Shown: positions 8,381 through 18,165 of the stretch, in pieces
How positions within the stretch are numbered: position 1 is the first letter of the stretch
How the letters are laid out: every line of letters begins with the position of its first letter
Assembly: GCF_017355935.1 (NCBI RefSeq)
Contig: NZ_JAFIQT010000008.1
Span: 147,127 to 211,126 of the forward strand
Direction of reading: 5' to 3'
DNA: 64,000 bases
Source of the DNA: Telluribacter humicola
Lineage (GTDB): Bacteria; Bacteroidota; Bacteroidia; Cytophagales; Spirosomataceae
Translations under genes and position numbers: made by a program
The notes under the pieces: generated by a model
Database searches by the model: none
The model's input: only the letters and a program-made list of their open reading frames with translations
What the model was told of the DNA's origin: nothing

Positions 8381-11332
8381 CTACCTTAGCGCTTCCCACA
8401 GAATCTCCACCGGATGTAAGGCTTTACGTCCGGTTCCGTCCTTAATCTGATGGCGACAACTCGTGCCCGGGGCTGCAATAATGACCTCTTCGGGTTGTTG
8501 ACGTACCGTTGGAAAAAGTACCAGTTCACCAATTTTCATTGAGACATCATAATGCTCTGCTTCGTACCCAAATGATCCGGCCATACCACAGCAGCCGGAC
8601 GGAATAAGCTGTACATCATAGTTTGCTGGCAACGAAAGAGCCTTCTTAGCGGGCACCAGCGAGGAGAGAGCCTTCTGGTGGCAATGTCCGTGTAATTTGA
8701 TAAGTCGCTTTTCAGTCGTGAAAGCGTCTTTTTTTATGCGCTTCCCTTCTATTTCACGGGCTATAAATTCTTCGAACAGCAGGCTATGTTCCGCTATGCG
8801 GCGCGCGTCTTCAACCAGGTGCTCCGGCATCAGGTCCAGGTACTCATCACGGAACGTCAGGATAGCCGAGGGCTCTATACCAATCAGTGGAGTATCCGCT
8901 GTAATCAGCTCTTTCAGCAGCTCTACATTCTGAATAGCGATCTGCTGGGCTTCCTTTACAAACCCTTTGGAAAGATAAGTCCTGCCTGACTCGCTATGCT
9001 GGGGAATGATTACCTCGTACCCTAGCTTTTCGAGCAGGAGTACTGTTTTCTGCCCTATTTCTACATCATTATAATCCGTAAACTCATCACAGAATAGATA
9101 TACCTTGCCGGAAGGGCTGCTTTCTGAATTCTTCCGGTGCTGCTTGTACCAGTTGCGTAGGGTAGTAGAGGCCAGGGCAGGCATGGTACGGTCAGGGTGG
9201 AAGCCGACGGTGCGGTTAGCTACGCGTCGCAGGGCCGGATTTCCAAATACAGCGTTATACGCCCAGGGAGCCAGGGAAGCCAGCTTCATTTGCTTAGTGA
9301 AGTTAGCGATGAGCTTAGCCCGGGCGGGTGCTCCGTGTTTGTCGTACTGCTGCTGGGTAAACTCGGCCTTCATCTTACCTACATCTACCGTAGAAGGACA
9401 CTCGGCCTTGCAACCCTTGCACGAGAGGCACAGGTCCAGCGTTTCCTTCACCATATCCGCACTGGTAGCATCCTCCTTGGGACTGGGCCATGCAGTATAG
9501 AACTGCCGCAGCATGTTAGCGCGGGCGCGTGTGGTATCTTTTTCGCTGCGGGTGGCCATAAAGCTGGGGCACATGGTACCCCCGCTTAGTTGTGACTTTC
9601 GGCAGTCACCGGAGCCGCTGCACTTTTCGGCCAGGCGCAGTATACTTTCGTCTTTGGAGAAGTCAAAGGTAGTCTTGGGGGCGGGGGCCGCGTAGTCGGG
9701 AAGGTACCGGAGCGACTCGTTCATAGGTGGCGTGTCGACGATTTTGTTAGCGTTGAATACCCCGTTAGGGTCCCAGATACGCTTTACCTGCCGGAACATC
9801 TCGTATACCTCCTCGCCCATCATGAAGGGGATAAACTCGCCCCGCAGGCGTCCGTCGCCGTGCTCGCCCGAGAGGGCACCGTTGTACTTCTTGACCAAAA
9901 CGGCTGTATCCGCCAGTACCTGTCTGAACTGTTGCTTGCCTTCGCTGGTCTTGAGGTTGATCATGGGCTCTACGTGCAGCTCGCCGGCTCCCGCGTGGGC
10001 GTAGTAGGAGGCATGCAGGCCGTGCCGGGTCAGTAGTTGCTCCACATCCGCTATGTAGTCAGGTAGGTCCTCAACGGCCACGGCGCAGTCTTCAATAAGG
10101 TTGACGGGCTGGGTGTCGCCGGGTAGGTTACGGATCAGGCCGAGGCCTGCCTTACGAATATCCCAGGCTTTAGTGGCGTCGGCTCCGAACAGGAGCGGAT
10201 GAGCGTAGCCCAGCTGTTCCTGTTGCAGGTCGGCAATAAGAGATACGGCTTTCTGCTTGACTTCCTCTTCGGTATCTCCCCAAAACTCCACCATCAGCAG
10301 GGCCGCCGGGTCGCCTTCCAGGAAGAAGCGGTTCTTGGAGTACTCGTGGTGATCTTTGGTGAAGTCCATGATGTACTTGTCCACTAACTCGGAGGCCTTG
10401 GGCTGGTGCTTCATAGCTACACGGTTGACGTGCAGAGCTTCGGCCAGCGTGGTAGTATGCACGCACAGTACCCCTACGGCAGCCGGAGGGACATCTACCA
10501 GTCCTATCTTTATTTCTGTGACAAAGCAGAGGGTACCTTCTGAACCGGCTATGAGGTGACACAGGTTGATGTTTTGGTTCTCGAAACCCTTCACCAGGGC
10601 ATCCAGAGCATAGCCGGAGTTGCGGCGCGTGACGGTGGGCTTCGGAAACTGCTTTTTGATCAGTTCCTGATCCACCGGGTTGGACAGCATGCCCCACATA
10701 CCCGCGTAGATGGCCTGTTCGCGCTTGCTGTTGGCTCCTTTATCGGCTAGTTTTTTAACAAAGTCTCCTGTACTGAGGTTATGAAAGGTGGCCTCACTAC
10801 CGTCCGACAGCAGGACTTTTACTTCCAGCAGATGGTCGCGGGTGGTGCCCCAGGTGATGGAGTGTAGTCCGCAGGAGTTATTCCCAACCATTCCCCCGAT
10901 CATAGCGCGGTTGGCGGTAGAGGTTTCCGGTCCAAACAAGAGCCCGTAGGGTGCCAGGTGCTTGTTAAGATCGTCACGAATAACGCCCGGTTGTACGCGT
11001 ACCCACTTCTCCTCCGCATTGATTTCCAGTATCTGACCAAAGTACTTTGATATATCCACCACGATGCCTTTCCCAACTACCTGTCCGGCCAGTGATGTAC
11101 CAGCCGCCCGTGGAATGAGCGTTACCTTTTGCTTATTGGCGAAGTCAATAAGACGACGAATATCTTCCACCGTACGGGGAAGTGCTACGGCGAGGGGGAG
11201 CTCCTGATAGACAGAGGCATCCGTAGCGTACAGGTGGCGCTGCGCCTGGTGCAGGGTAGAGTCGTCGTAGTAGAGCTCACCTTCAAAAGCGGACCGAAGG
11301 GTATTAAACTGGAACAGGGATACGCGGTTCAT
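8381..11332 (-). CDS. FAD-linked oxidase with 4Fe-4S and CCG domains (D-lactate/glycolate dehydrogenase-like)
   Basis: A 983-residue three-part oxidoreductase. Residues ~40-230 form a PCMH-type FAD-binding domain (PRAAGTSLAGQVVGKG) and ~260-540 the FAD-oxidase C-terminal domain with HAGAGELHVEP. Two cysteine clusters, about residues 573-595 and 632-645 (CLSCKGCKAECP), bind iron-sulfur clusters. The end is a CCG heterodisulfide-type domain (SGCCGMAGSFGYE). This is the GlcD+GlcF order in one chain, as in Bacteroidota D-2-hydroxyacid dehydrogenases feeding electrons to quinone. Lactate, glycolate or 2-hydroxyglutarate are all possible substrates. It is transcribed alone, divergent from the TlpA-like gene. 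Confidence 0.9.
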   Translation of the reverse strand: MNRVSLFQFNTLRSAFEGELYYDDSTLHQAQRHLYATDASVYQELPLAVALPRTVEDIRRLIDFANKQKVTLIPRAAGTSLAGQVVGKGIVVDISKYFGQILEINAEEKWVRVQPGVIRDDLNKHLAPYGLLFGPETSTANRAMIGGMVGNNSCGLHSITWGTTRDHLLEVKVLLSDGSEATFHNLSTGDFVKKLADKGANSKREQAIYAGMWGMLSNPVDQELIKKQFPKPTVTRRNSGYALDALVKGFENQNINLCHLIAGSEGTLCFVTEIKIGLVDVPPAAVGVLCVHTTTLAEALHVNRVAMKHQPKASELVDKYIMDFTKDHHEYSKNRFFLEGDPAALLMVEFWGDTEEEVKQKAVSLIADLQQEQLGYAHPLLFGADATKAWDIRKAGLGLIRNLPGDTQPVNLIEDCAVAVEDLPDYIADVEQLLTRHGLHASYYAHAGAGELHVEPMINLKTSEGKQQFRQVLADTAVLVKKYNGALSGEHGDGRLRGEFIPFMMGEEVYEMFRQVKRIWDPNGVFNANKIVDTPPMNESLRYLPDYAAPAPKTTFDFSKDESILRLAEKCSGSGDCRKSQLSGGTMCPSFMATRSEKDTTRARANMLRQFYTAWPSPKEDATSADMVKETLDLCLSCKGCKAECPSTVDVGKMKAEFTQQQYDKHGAPARAKLIANFTKQMKLASLAPWAYNAVFGNPALRRVANRTVGFHPDRTMPALASTTLRNWYKQHRKNSESSPSGKVYLFCDEFTDYNDVEIGQKTVLLLEKLGYEVIIPQHSESGRTYLSKGFVKEAQQIAIQNVELLKELITADTPLIGIEPSAILTFRDEYLDLMPEHLVEDARRIAEHSLLFEEFIAREIEGKRIKKDAFTTEKRLIKLHGHCHQKALSSLVPAKKALSLPANYDVQLIPSGCCGMAGSFGYEAEHYDVSMKIGELVLFPTVRQQPEEVIIAAPGTSCRHQIKDGTGRKALHPVEILWEALR

Positions 11333-11489
11333 GTACTATCTGAATGATTGCTTATGCAAAAGTAATAGGGGCGGCGCCATTTTAGACGGGCCTACAGGTC
11401 AAAGATCGCTATATACGCCACATAACTACGCTGGCAAACTTTTTTTATTACAGCAGCTACTAAACAACAACCTTACGTACAGGATCTAT

Positions 11490-12977
11490 ATGAAAATCAA
11501 CAAAGCGATTCTGGCTCTGCTGAGCCTGCTGGCCGGGTCTGCGACCTGGGCTCAAAACATAGCCCGCGTGACTGTAACAGCGCCGGATGGCCTGAATCAG
11601 AAGGTGTCCTTAACGGCAGAGCGGGTCAAGTTCCATGAGACACTGGGTATGGGCCTGGCCGATACGGAGTTTGATAACCTGGGAGTAGTGGACCTTAGTA
11701 CCCAGAATAACGGAGTGTTTGACATCAAACTGGATCAGCCAACTCTGGTACGGATGACCCTGCCTCCATCGGGTGCCGCCGGTGGCTCTAACGAGGGGAG
11801 AACGCAGCTCCTGTACCTGAAACCGGGTGATAACCTGACGGTAAAACTAAATGCTGACCGGAGCATGGAGTTTTTGGGTAACAGTGCTGCATACCAGCAG
11901 CTCCTGCGCGACTACTACCGCGAAAACCATTTCCAGTACCTGCCGGCTTATGGCTATAAGCCTACGCAGGTAGATAACCAGGCCATCCTGAAGCAGAGTG
12001 ATAGCCTGCAGCAGCTACGCCGGACCCGCTACAACGAGTTTAAGTCATCCACCAATGTAGACAAAGCCTTTGATGCGTACGTGCAGGCGGCCTCTATGAC
12101 GGAGCCTTATCTATTACAGGCACTGGTGATGGACCGCGACATGCGTAAGAACCGTCCGGTGAAGCTGACAGCCGACGAGCAGAAGAAGCTAACAGAACTC
12201 ACTCTGCAGAATTTTAAACTTATGCCCGATGAGGCACTGATCAGCCAGACCTACCGCAACGAGCTGCGAAACTGGATACAACTACAGGCTACTCAGGGGG
12301 CACAGGGCAGTACCGAAGGGCATAATGCGCTGAGTCAGCAGGCGTTGCAAAAGGCGTATCAACTAACGCAGGAGAAACTTAAAGACTACCCCCGCCAGCG
12401 GGAGTACCTCTCGACTTACTGGCTCAACCTGGCCAGTACAGCCTATCCGACCACGCAGACCGCCCGTACCATTCTGGCTGACTACCGGAAAGCCTATCCG
12501 CAGTCTCAGCAGATCGCTTACTTTGAAGATTGGCTTAACACCAGAGACCAGCTCAAAGATGGTACCATGGCTCCGGATGTAGCTTTAATGGGTGTAGATA
12601 GTACCCCAGTTTCTATAAGCAGTCTAAAGGGAAATCCGATGGTACTGGCTTTTGCCTTCAATCTGAAACAGCACGAGCCATCCCTGAAAGCGCTGGAAGA
12701 AAGCTATAAGGATAAGGTTAACTTTGTATATGTGAGTGTGGCACCGGGCATTCCCTTCACTACCTGGAAAAAGTACGCTGAGGCGCGTCCGGGGGTAATG
12801 CACCTGTGGGCATCTCCAAAGGCTATTGAAGAGCTGAAAGATAAGTATGCCATAACGCCCAATCATCCGTTCGTACTGATCGATGCGCAGGGCCATATCG
12901 CCAACCGCTGGATACCAATGGGCTTTCCCGAAAGTAAGGTGCTGAAGACTGAACTCGATAGGGTAGCCGGAAAGTAG
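11490..12977 (+). CDS. Secreted TlpA-like thioredoxin-fold protein lacking the CxxC motif
   Basis: A 495-residue protein starting at the ATG at 11490, where a clear signal peptide (LALLSLLAGSATWAQ) begins; an in-frame ATG at 11331 gives an implausible leader. Residues ~25-120 look like the DUF4369-type beta domain often found before TlpA domains in Bacteroidota, followed by a long helical middle. The last ~135 residues have the TlpA/AhpC layout (PDVALMGVDSTPVSISSLKG, then a VNFVYVSV strand and the cis-Pro region). Where family members have W-C-x-x-C, this protein reads AFAFNLKQHEPSL, so both redox cysteines are absent. It is expected to be periplasmic but not a disulfide reductase. Confidence 0.8.
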   Translation: MKINKAILALLSLLAGSATWAQNIARVTVTAPDGLNQKVSLTAERVKFHETLGMGLADTEFDNLGVVDLSTQNNGVFDIKLDQPTLVRMTLPPSGAAGGSNEGRTQLLYLKPGDNLTVKLNADRSMEFLGNSAAYQQLLRDYYRENHFQYLPAYGYKPTQVDNQAILKQSDSLQQLRRTRYNEFKSSTNVDKAFDAYVQAASMTEPYLLQALVMDRDMRKNRPVKLTADEQKKLTELTLQNFKLMPDEALISQTYRNELRNWIQLQATQGAQGSTEGHNALSQQALQKAYQLTQEKLKDYPRQREYLSTYWLNLASTAYPTTQTARTILADYRKAYPQSQQIAYFEDWLNTRDQLKDGTMAPDVALMGVDSTPVSISSLKGNPMVLAFAFNLKQHEPSLKALEESYKDKVNFVYVSVAPGIPFTTWKKYAEARPGVMHLWASPKAIEELKDKYAITPNHPFVLIDAQGHIANRWIPMGFPESKVLKTELDRVAGK

Positions 12978-13060
12978 ATAATAAGGCTACCTTCGTATCT
13001 TCGATCAACGATGGGTGTAGTACATTATTCAGCGTCTGACTCCACTATGATACACTTATA

Positions 13061-14380
13061 ATGAAGCTTAGTTATATAAAGTACTTAGGCAGGATAGCTG
13101 CGCTGAGTTTTCTGGTAAGCGTCTTGCTGAGCCAGAAAAGCTCAGCGCAGTTTATTATGGATGACTTTACGGATACTACCAAGTACCAGTCGGCTCTTTT
13201 TGCCATTTATAAACAAAGCGACCGTCTGCGGTTTAGTGGCTACATCCAGCCGCAATTCCAGATAGCTCAGTCCAAAGGAGCACCCAGCTACAACGGAGGC
13301 GATTTTCCGGAGGGAGTAAGCAACCGGTTCATGATCCGGCGGGGGAGGCTGCGTGTCGACTATTCACACTTCAATAAGCAGGGGCAGCCGACGGTATTTT
13401 TTGTTTTTCAGTTTGACGGTACCGAACGGGGCGTTGTAGTCAGAGACTTTTTCGGGCAGTTTTATGAGAATAAGTGGAGTGTTCTGAACCTGACCACGGG
13501 TATATTTCCCAGACCCTTCGGCTATGAAGTGAATCTGAGCTCGGCCAGGCGCGAGTCGCCGGAGCGGGGACGTATGTCTCAGATACTTATGCGCACCGAA
13601 CGTGATCTGGGAGCCAGATTATCTTTTGAGGCCCAGGAGGATGATTATCCGCTGGATTTTCTTAGGGTGGATCTGGGGGTATTTAACGGACAAGGGCTGA
13701 CGGCTACAACGGACTTTGACAGCCGCAAAGACGTAGTTGGGCGGGTCATGCTGAAACCAATGGAGGTGTGGCCGCGAGTGGTTATCTCGGCGGGTACTTC
13801 GGTGTTGTACGGAGGTATGGAGCAGTTTACCAATGAGATCTACCGGATGGGCAGAGACGGGTACCGGCTTGATGCTTCTCCTGATAACGTCGGAAAGATA
13901 GCGCCCCGGCACTACTACGGTGGCGACATACAGATCAAGTTTTTGTCTGAAAGAGCCGGTACCGAACTGCGGGCGGAGTACATTACCGGTACCCAGACAT
14001 CCACCCGAACTACCTCCGAAACTCCAAGTCAGATTCCCGAGTTTAGCAATGGCCTGAGGGCTCCGCTGTTTATCCGGCCCTTCGATGGAGCATACTTTTA
14101 CTTCCTGCAGACCCTGTTCCATCCGGAGCACCAACTGGTGCTCAAGTACGACTGGTACGACCCTAATACTGAGGTTGCGGGTACTGACATTGGTACTGGA
14201 TTTACGGGGGCCGATGTTTCGTTTCGTACTCTAGGATTAGGGTATAACTACTACGCTACGGATAACCTTCGTTTTCTGCTGTACTACGATTTCGTAAAAA
14301 ATGAGAAGACCCAGCTGGATGGCTATCGGGCCGACCTGCGGGATAATATTTTTACCATGCGGGTACAGTATAGTTTCTGA
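13061..14380 (+). CDS. Outer-membrane porin, OprO/OprP (phosphate-selective) type
   Basis: A 439-residue protein with a signal peptide ending near QKSSAQ and the order typical of OprO/P porins: a SGYIQPQFQ strand, a NRFMIRRGRLRVDY strand, a GIFPRPFGYEV segment with SSARRESPERGR, and a terminal barrel strand ending in phenylalanine (MRVQYSF). It would form an outer-membrane channel. There is no pst or pho gene nearby, so phosphate specificity is only the family label. It ends 20 bases before a strong bidirectional terminator. Confidence 0.85.
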   Translation: MKLSYIKYLGRIAALSFLVSVLLSQKSSAQFIMDDFTDTTKYQSALFAIYKQSDRLRFSGYIQPQFQIAQSKGAPSYNGGDFPEGVSNRFMIRRGRLRVDYSHFNKQGQPTVFFVFQFDGTERGVVVRDFFGQFYENKWSVLNLTTGIFPRPFGYEVNLSSARRESPERGRMSQILMRTERDLGARLSFEAQEDDYPLDFLRVDLGVFNGQGLTATTDFDSRKDVVGRVMLKPMEVWPRVVISAGTSVLYGGMEQFTNEIYRMGRDGYRLDASPDNVGKIAPRHYYGGDIQIKFLSERAGTELRAEYITGTQTSTRTTSETPSQIPEFSNGLRAPLFIRPFDGAYFYFLQTLFHPEHQLVLKYDWYDPNTEVAGTDIGTGFTGADVSFRTLGLGYNYYATDNLRFLLYYDFVKNEKTQLDGYRADLRDNIFTMRVQYSF

Positions 14381-14399
14381 ACGGGTGCAGCCTATACAT

Positions 14400-14437
14400 A
14401 AAGAGCCCCGGTAGCCATTCAGCTACCGGGGCTCTTT
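14400..14437. terminator. Bidirectional terminator between convergent genes
   Basis: A perfect 16-bp stem (AAAGAGCCCCGGTAGC and its complement) with a 6-base loop CATTCA. The arms start with A-runs and end with T-runs, so it works on both strands. It lies between the porin gene (ending 14380) and the convergent DUF4136 gene (ending 14473). Confidence 0.92.
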
Positions 14438-14472
14438 ACTTCTATTTATTAAGTTACCTTACCTGATTATGA

Positions 14473-15051
14473 TTATCGGGTAGTATAGGTATCAGCAGTA
14501 GCTCCCGGGAATGGGCGCAGAATATCCATAATGATATCTTTGACCATAGTCTGGCGATCATCACGCTTGTTAGCGGGCTTTACTCGTCCGGACGCCCATC
14601 CCTGCCATACCATCCTATCCTTTGCCTGATTCTGATAAATATTCAGAATAAAGCGTCCTTCCTGATAATTGTAGGTAGAGATGTTGTTATTCATCGGGCC
14701 GTACCACCACCAGTAGGGACCCATATTATTATTGGATCTAACCTGCTGACGGTCTTTTACGTCAGTAAGGTACCGTAATACGATATCCGGATTATTCTGA
14801 TCCAGTACGTATCCTTTGCTTTGCATTACTTCTGTAATAGCATCACTCAGACGTCTTCTGTTAAGTTCACTGCCCAGGAGGGGGTCTTGCTGCATATCTT
14901 TCTCAGCTTCTACCCGGAAGGTTTTAAACTGCTTCAGATTTACCGAGGTATCATAATCATGTTGTACCTGAAAAGATGGACTACAGGCTACCGTTACGGC
15001 CCCCACCATCGCTATCATCAGGTATGTTGCTAATTTTCCTGTTCTTTTCAT
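14473..15051 (-). CDS. DUF4136-family lipoprotein
   Basis: A 192-residue lipoprotein: the signal peptide ends in a lipobox (GAVTVACS), with the lipidated cysteine near residue 23. The rest follows the DUF4136 pattern: QVQHDYDTSVNLKQFKTFRV near the mature N-terminus, a helix with RLSDAITEVMQSKGY, then DPDIVLRY-type strands (here NNPDIVLRYLTDV). It is probably in the periplasm or on the inner face of the outer membrane. No function is established for the family. It is monocistronic, with a shared terminator downstream. Confidence 0.85.
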   Translation of the reverse strand: MKRTGKLATYLMIAMVGAVTVACSPSFQVQHDYDTSVNLKQFKTFRVEAEKDMQQDPLLGSELNRRRLSDAITEVMQSKGYVLDQNNPDIVLRYLTDVKDRQQVRSNNNMGPYWWWYGPMNNNISTYNYQEGRFILNIYQNQAKDRMVWQGWASGRVKPANKRDDRQTMVKDIIMDILRPFPGATADTYTTR

Positions 15052-15441
15052 GGGTCTTATTTTAAGTTAATGTACTATCTGGTTTAGTGCCTTAGAAAAC
15101 ACCTATTGTATAAACTCAAAAAACCATTCCATTAGTATACTAATCATTGTTTAACTGCAATTTTGTCAGGTACTTAAAGGGGGTTTTAGGAAGTTTTTTC
15201 AGTATCGCACTGGTCGGGATATTCAGCAGTTGGCTGCCTGATTGATATTTAGATTCATCCTGAAATTGTACCCTCACTTTGCACAGCAGTATATTATTCA
15301 ATGCTTTGGTTTTATGTGCATAAACTAAATAACCTTGCCAAATGGCAAGGTTATTACACGCTGGGACCGAAGTAGGAATATGCCCCTCATGTACATTCTG
15401 TCAGTATAAATAGTGAATTGATATAGGTGCTATTGAGAGCT
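15052..15441. other. Intergenic stretch with one strong hairpin
   Basis: No gene is visible in these 390 bases. A perfect 12-bp stem with a 4-base loop (AATAACCTTGCC-AAAT-GGCAAGGTTATT, 15328-15355) lies 87 bases past the stop of the minus-strand lipoprotein gene at 15442. It probably serves as that gene's terminator, although its T-run is weak. Confidence 0.6.
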
Positions 15442-16677
15442 TTATTCGAGCGTGGATAGATCAACGCCCAGTGCCTTAGTGGCTATATCAGCAAGGCTTT
15501 TTTTATCACCTTCAAAGTGAAAGGTACTATGGCGGTGGACCAGGCTTTCTCCTTTCTTCAGAGCTTTTACGGATGAGCTAGACTCTAGCTCATAGAAAGG
15601 GCCCATCTGCGAGCCGTCTTCCAGCGGACCGTCGTTATAGGCGTTCAGCGCATCACCCTGATAAGGCTCCTGATGAATCTCCCAGCTCGACTTCAGATAA
15701 TCCCCCTCCGGATTGAGATCATACTGTACGACGGTCAGTATCCCTTTTTCCGCATCGTAGCTCCCGGCTACTGGCCGGGCCGACCGGGGAGCCAAGCCTA
15801 TCTTGCTACGATACTTTCCATCGGCGCTCAGTAGTACTGCGGTATCAGTCACACGAAGTCGTTCGGTAGGTATCTTTCCGAAGTAGTTGTCCGTCAGGAG
15901 TAGTTGGGCGGAGCGTTGTTTGTCAATGGGAGCAATGATGGTTGTTTTCTCCGTGGGTTTGAACATCCCCAGTATCCAGATTCCCAGCAAGCCTCTTTCC
16001 CGGGTCCAGTCGTCACCCCGGTTGGTGAGTGTATTTCTGGACTCATAGGCAACCGACTTTACCTGATCGGGCAGCCTGATACCCAGTCTGTCCGCGATAG
16101 TACCTTTATCCATCATACTTATTTCCCGTTCGATGTCAAACATAAAGCGGGTACCGCTGTAGTTATCCAGTACTGCACTCTTCCTGAAAAGGGCTGATGA
16201 AGCGTTGGATTGAACTACCTCAAAGGGCTCGCTATCGATCAGGGGTGGTGTCTGCCAGTTGTCAAAGGTGAAGGGTTTTCCTTTTTCGAAGTACACCGAA
16301 TATTGCCCTCCCTCCGGCGACAGCCAGAAGCGCTCTTCACCCCCGTAGGCATTCATGTGCGGGGTATGTTGGCCGCTGCTGATGTGGGCGTAATTAAGCC
16401 AGCCGTAGCTGCCCCCAGTGGTACCACCAGATGTACTGGTCATGACGCGCCCCTGGTAATCAGGTACCAGTACGGCCTGTGCCATCGGATTGTCCGGGGC
16501 CTGTAAGAGTATGACTTCTTTCTGCTTTTTCAGAAAATCTACATCGTAGCCAAAGGTACCTTCCATAGCGGTTGTGTCCTGTTTAGTGGAGGAGTTAGCG
16601 GTGTTGTTCTGGTTTTGGCAGGCGAGCGTACCTATAAGTACCGCTATCGCCATAGTAGGGAGGAAAGCTTTTATCAT
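15442..16677 (-). CDS. Secreted lipoprotein of unknown function (DUF6786-like)
   Basis: A 411-residue lipoprotein with signal peptide and lipobox (LIGTLACQ, lipidated cysteine near residue 20), a short Asn/Ser/Thr linker, then a mainly beta domain. The segments VLVPDYQGRVMTSTSGG and FWLSPEGGQYSVYFEKG resemble the galactose-mutarotase-like beta-sandwich, and the overall sequence looks like Bacteroidota proteins labelled DUF6786. This is pattern recall and was not checked. If correct, a carbohydrate-related role is plausible but unproven. It stands alone, divergent from the aminotransferase gene. Confidence 0.6.
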   Translation of the reverse strand: MIKAFLPTMAIAVLIGTLACQNQNNTANSSTKQDTTAMEGTFGYDVDFLKKQKEVILLQAPDNPMAQAVLVPDYQGRVMTSTSGGTTGGSYGWLNYAHISSGQHTPHMNAYGGEERFWLSPEGGQYSVYFEKGKPFTFDNWQTPPLIDSEPFEVVQSNASSALFRKSAVLDNYSGTRFMFDIEREISMMDKGTIADRLGIRLPDQVKSVAYESRNTLTNRGDDWTRERGLLGIWILGMFKPTEKTTIIAPIDKQRSAQLLLTDNYFGKIPTERLRVTDTAVLLSADGKYRSKIGLAPRSARPVAGSYDAEKGILTVVQYDLNPEGDYLKSSWEIHQEPYQGDALNAYNDGPLEDGSQMGPFYELESSSSVKALKKGESLVHRHSTFHFEGDKKSLADIATKALGVDLSTLE

Positions 16678-16910
16678 ACATTCCTGTTCAGAGCTATACT
16701 ACTAAAAGCAGCACAAGGGCTATATATAATAGGAGAGGATGACGTAAGGCTTTTAAAGTACTTGGGAGGAGTACCGGAGGCTCATTTTCAAACATTATTT
16801 CGCTAACTTGCCGACTATTTTAAAGCTTTCGCTGAATGGGCAAAAAGATAGGTCCTTACTTTCTCTTTTTCAGTTAATTTGGCGGATTTTAATCTTTTGA
16901 TTTTTAAGTA

Positions 16911-18068
16911 ATGATAGTAGAAACTGCGCAACGTACGCGTCAGACCTCCGAGTACTACTTTTCTGTGAAACTGGCCGAGGTACGGAAACTGGTAGCCGAA
17001 GGACATGACGTAATCAATCTTGGCATCGGTAATCCGGATATGATGCCTTCGGATGAGACCATTGAGGCCCTGACCGACGCCTCACATAAGCCTCAGGCGC
17101 ACGGGTATCAGCCTTATACGGGTACCCCCACCTTTCGTAAAGCCGTTGCGGACTACTACCAGCGTACCTATGGTGTGACGCTGGACTCTAATTCTGAAGT
17201 ACTACCCCTCATTGGTTCCAAAGAGGGCATAACGCATATATCACTTACTTTCCTTGATCCGGACGACGAGGTACTGGTACCCGAACTGGGCTATCCGGCC
17301 TACCGGGCCGTAAGTCAGATGGTAGGTGCCAAAGTTAAAGAATATCCTCTGAGGGAGGACTTCGGCTGGCAACCCGACTGGAATGTCATGGGTGAACTGG
17401 TCACTCCGCGTACCAAGCTTCTCTGGCTCAACTACCCCCACATGCCCACGGGAGCCCCTGCTACCCGGGAGCTGTTTGAGGAGGCAGTAGCTTTCGCTAA
17501 GAAGCACCGTGTACTCCTGTGCCACGACAACCCGTATAGCCTGGTGCTGAATAAGAAATCACCTATCAGCCTGCTATCCATAGAGGGAGCCAAAGAGGTA
17601 GCTATTGAGCTGAACTCCATGAGCAAGTCGCATAACATGGCGGGCTGGCGCCTGGGCTGGCTGGCAGGAGCGAAGCCTTACCTGGATGCTATACTTAAGA
17701 TCAAGAGCAACGTAGACTCCGGCATGTTCTGGGCCTTGCAGGAAGCTGCCGCTACCGCTCTGGCCAATACTGACGAGTGGCACCGTGAGCGAAATGCGGT
17801 GTACGAAGGACGACTGGAAGCGGCTCAAGCTTTTCTGGCGACCCTAGGCTGTACTTGGGATCCGAAGCAGGAGGGTATGTTTTTCTGGGGCAAGCTACCC
17901 GAATCGGTTGAGTCAGCCGAGAAGCTTGTGGATGAACTACTGTATCAGAAGCATGTCTTCATAGCTCCGGGCTTTATATTCGGCCCCAAAGGCCAGCGCT
18001 ATATCCGACTGTCACTATGTACCCCTAAAGAGCGCCTTTGGGAAGCGGCGGAGAGAATCAAGGGCTAA
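16911..18068 (+). CDS. PLP-dependent class I/II aminotransferase
   Basis: A 385-residue fold-type I aminotransferase. Visible are the substrate loop INLGIGNPDMMPSDET, the tyrosine/asparagine segment LLWLNYPHMPTGAPAT, the aspartate of CHDNPYSLVL, and the PLP lysine in ELNSMSKSHNMAGWRLGWLAG. tyrA lies 98 bases downstream on the same strand. In many Bacteroidota the aromatic pathway genes include an aspartate/aromatic aminotransferase beside prephenate dehydrogenase, so transamination to phenylalanine or tyrosine is a likely job. The substrate is not proven. The ATG chosen is preceded by an AT-rich leader. Confidence 0.88.
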   Translation: MIVETAQRTRQTSEYYFSVKLAEVRKLVAEGHDVINLGIGNPDMMPSDETIEALTDASHKPQAHGYQPYTGTPTFRKAVADYYQRTYGVTLDSNSEVLPLIGSKEGITHISLTFLDPDDEVLVPELGYPAYRAVSQMVGAKVKEYPLREDFGWQPDWNVMGELVTPRTKLLWLNYPHMPTGAPATRELFEEAVAFAKKHRVLLCHDNPYSLVLNKKSPISLLSIEGAKEVAIELNSMSKSHNMAGWRLGWLAGAKPYLDAILKIKSNVDSGMFWALQEAAATALANTDEWHRERNAVYEGRLEAAQAFLATLGCTWDPKQEGMFFWGKLPESVESAEKLVDELLYQKHVFIAPGFIFGPKGQRYIRLSLCTPKERLWEAAERIKG

Positions 18069-18136
18069 AATAAATTTCGATTTTCGAATGTAGAATGGGG
18101 CGCCGGCGCGCAGACAAGTACTGTCGGTGCCATTCA

Positions 18137-18164
18137 GCATTCATAATTCAGCATTCATAATTCA
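18137..18164 (+). repeat. Tandem 14-bp repeat just before tyrA
   Basis: Two exact tandem copies of GCATTCATAATTCA abut the tyrA start codon at 18166. Upstream, GAATGTAGAATGG (18086) faces CCATTCAGCATTC (18130-18142) as an 11-of-13 inverted match around a GC-rich core (GGCGCCGGCGCGC). The 98-base gap between the two genes is therefore made almost wholly of repeats. Confidence 0.7.
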
Positions 18165-18165
18165 G

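Noticed and set aside
10170..10697. 175-codon frame inside the FAD/Fe-S oxidase gene
   Set aside because: It is same-strand, out-of-frame shadow of a well-supported gene, with low-complexity Arg/Pro/Gly content.
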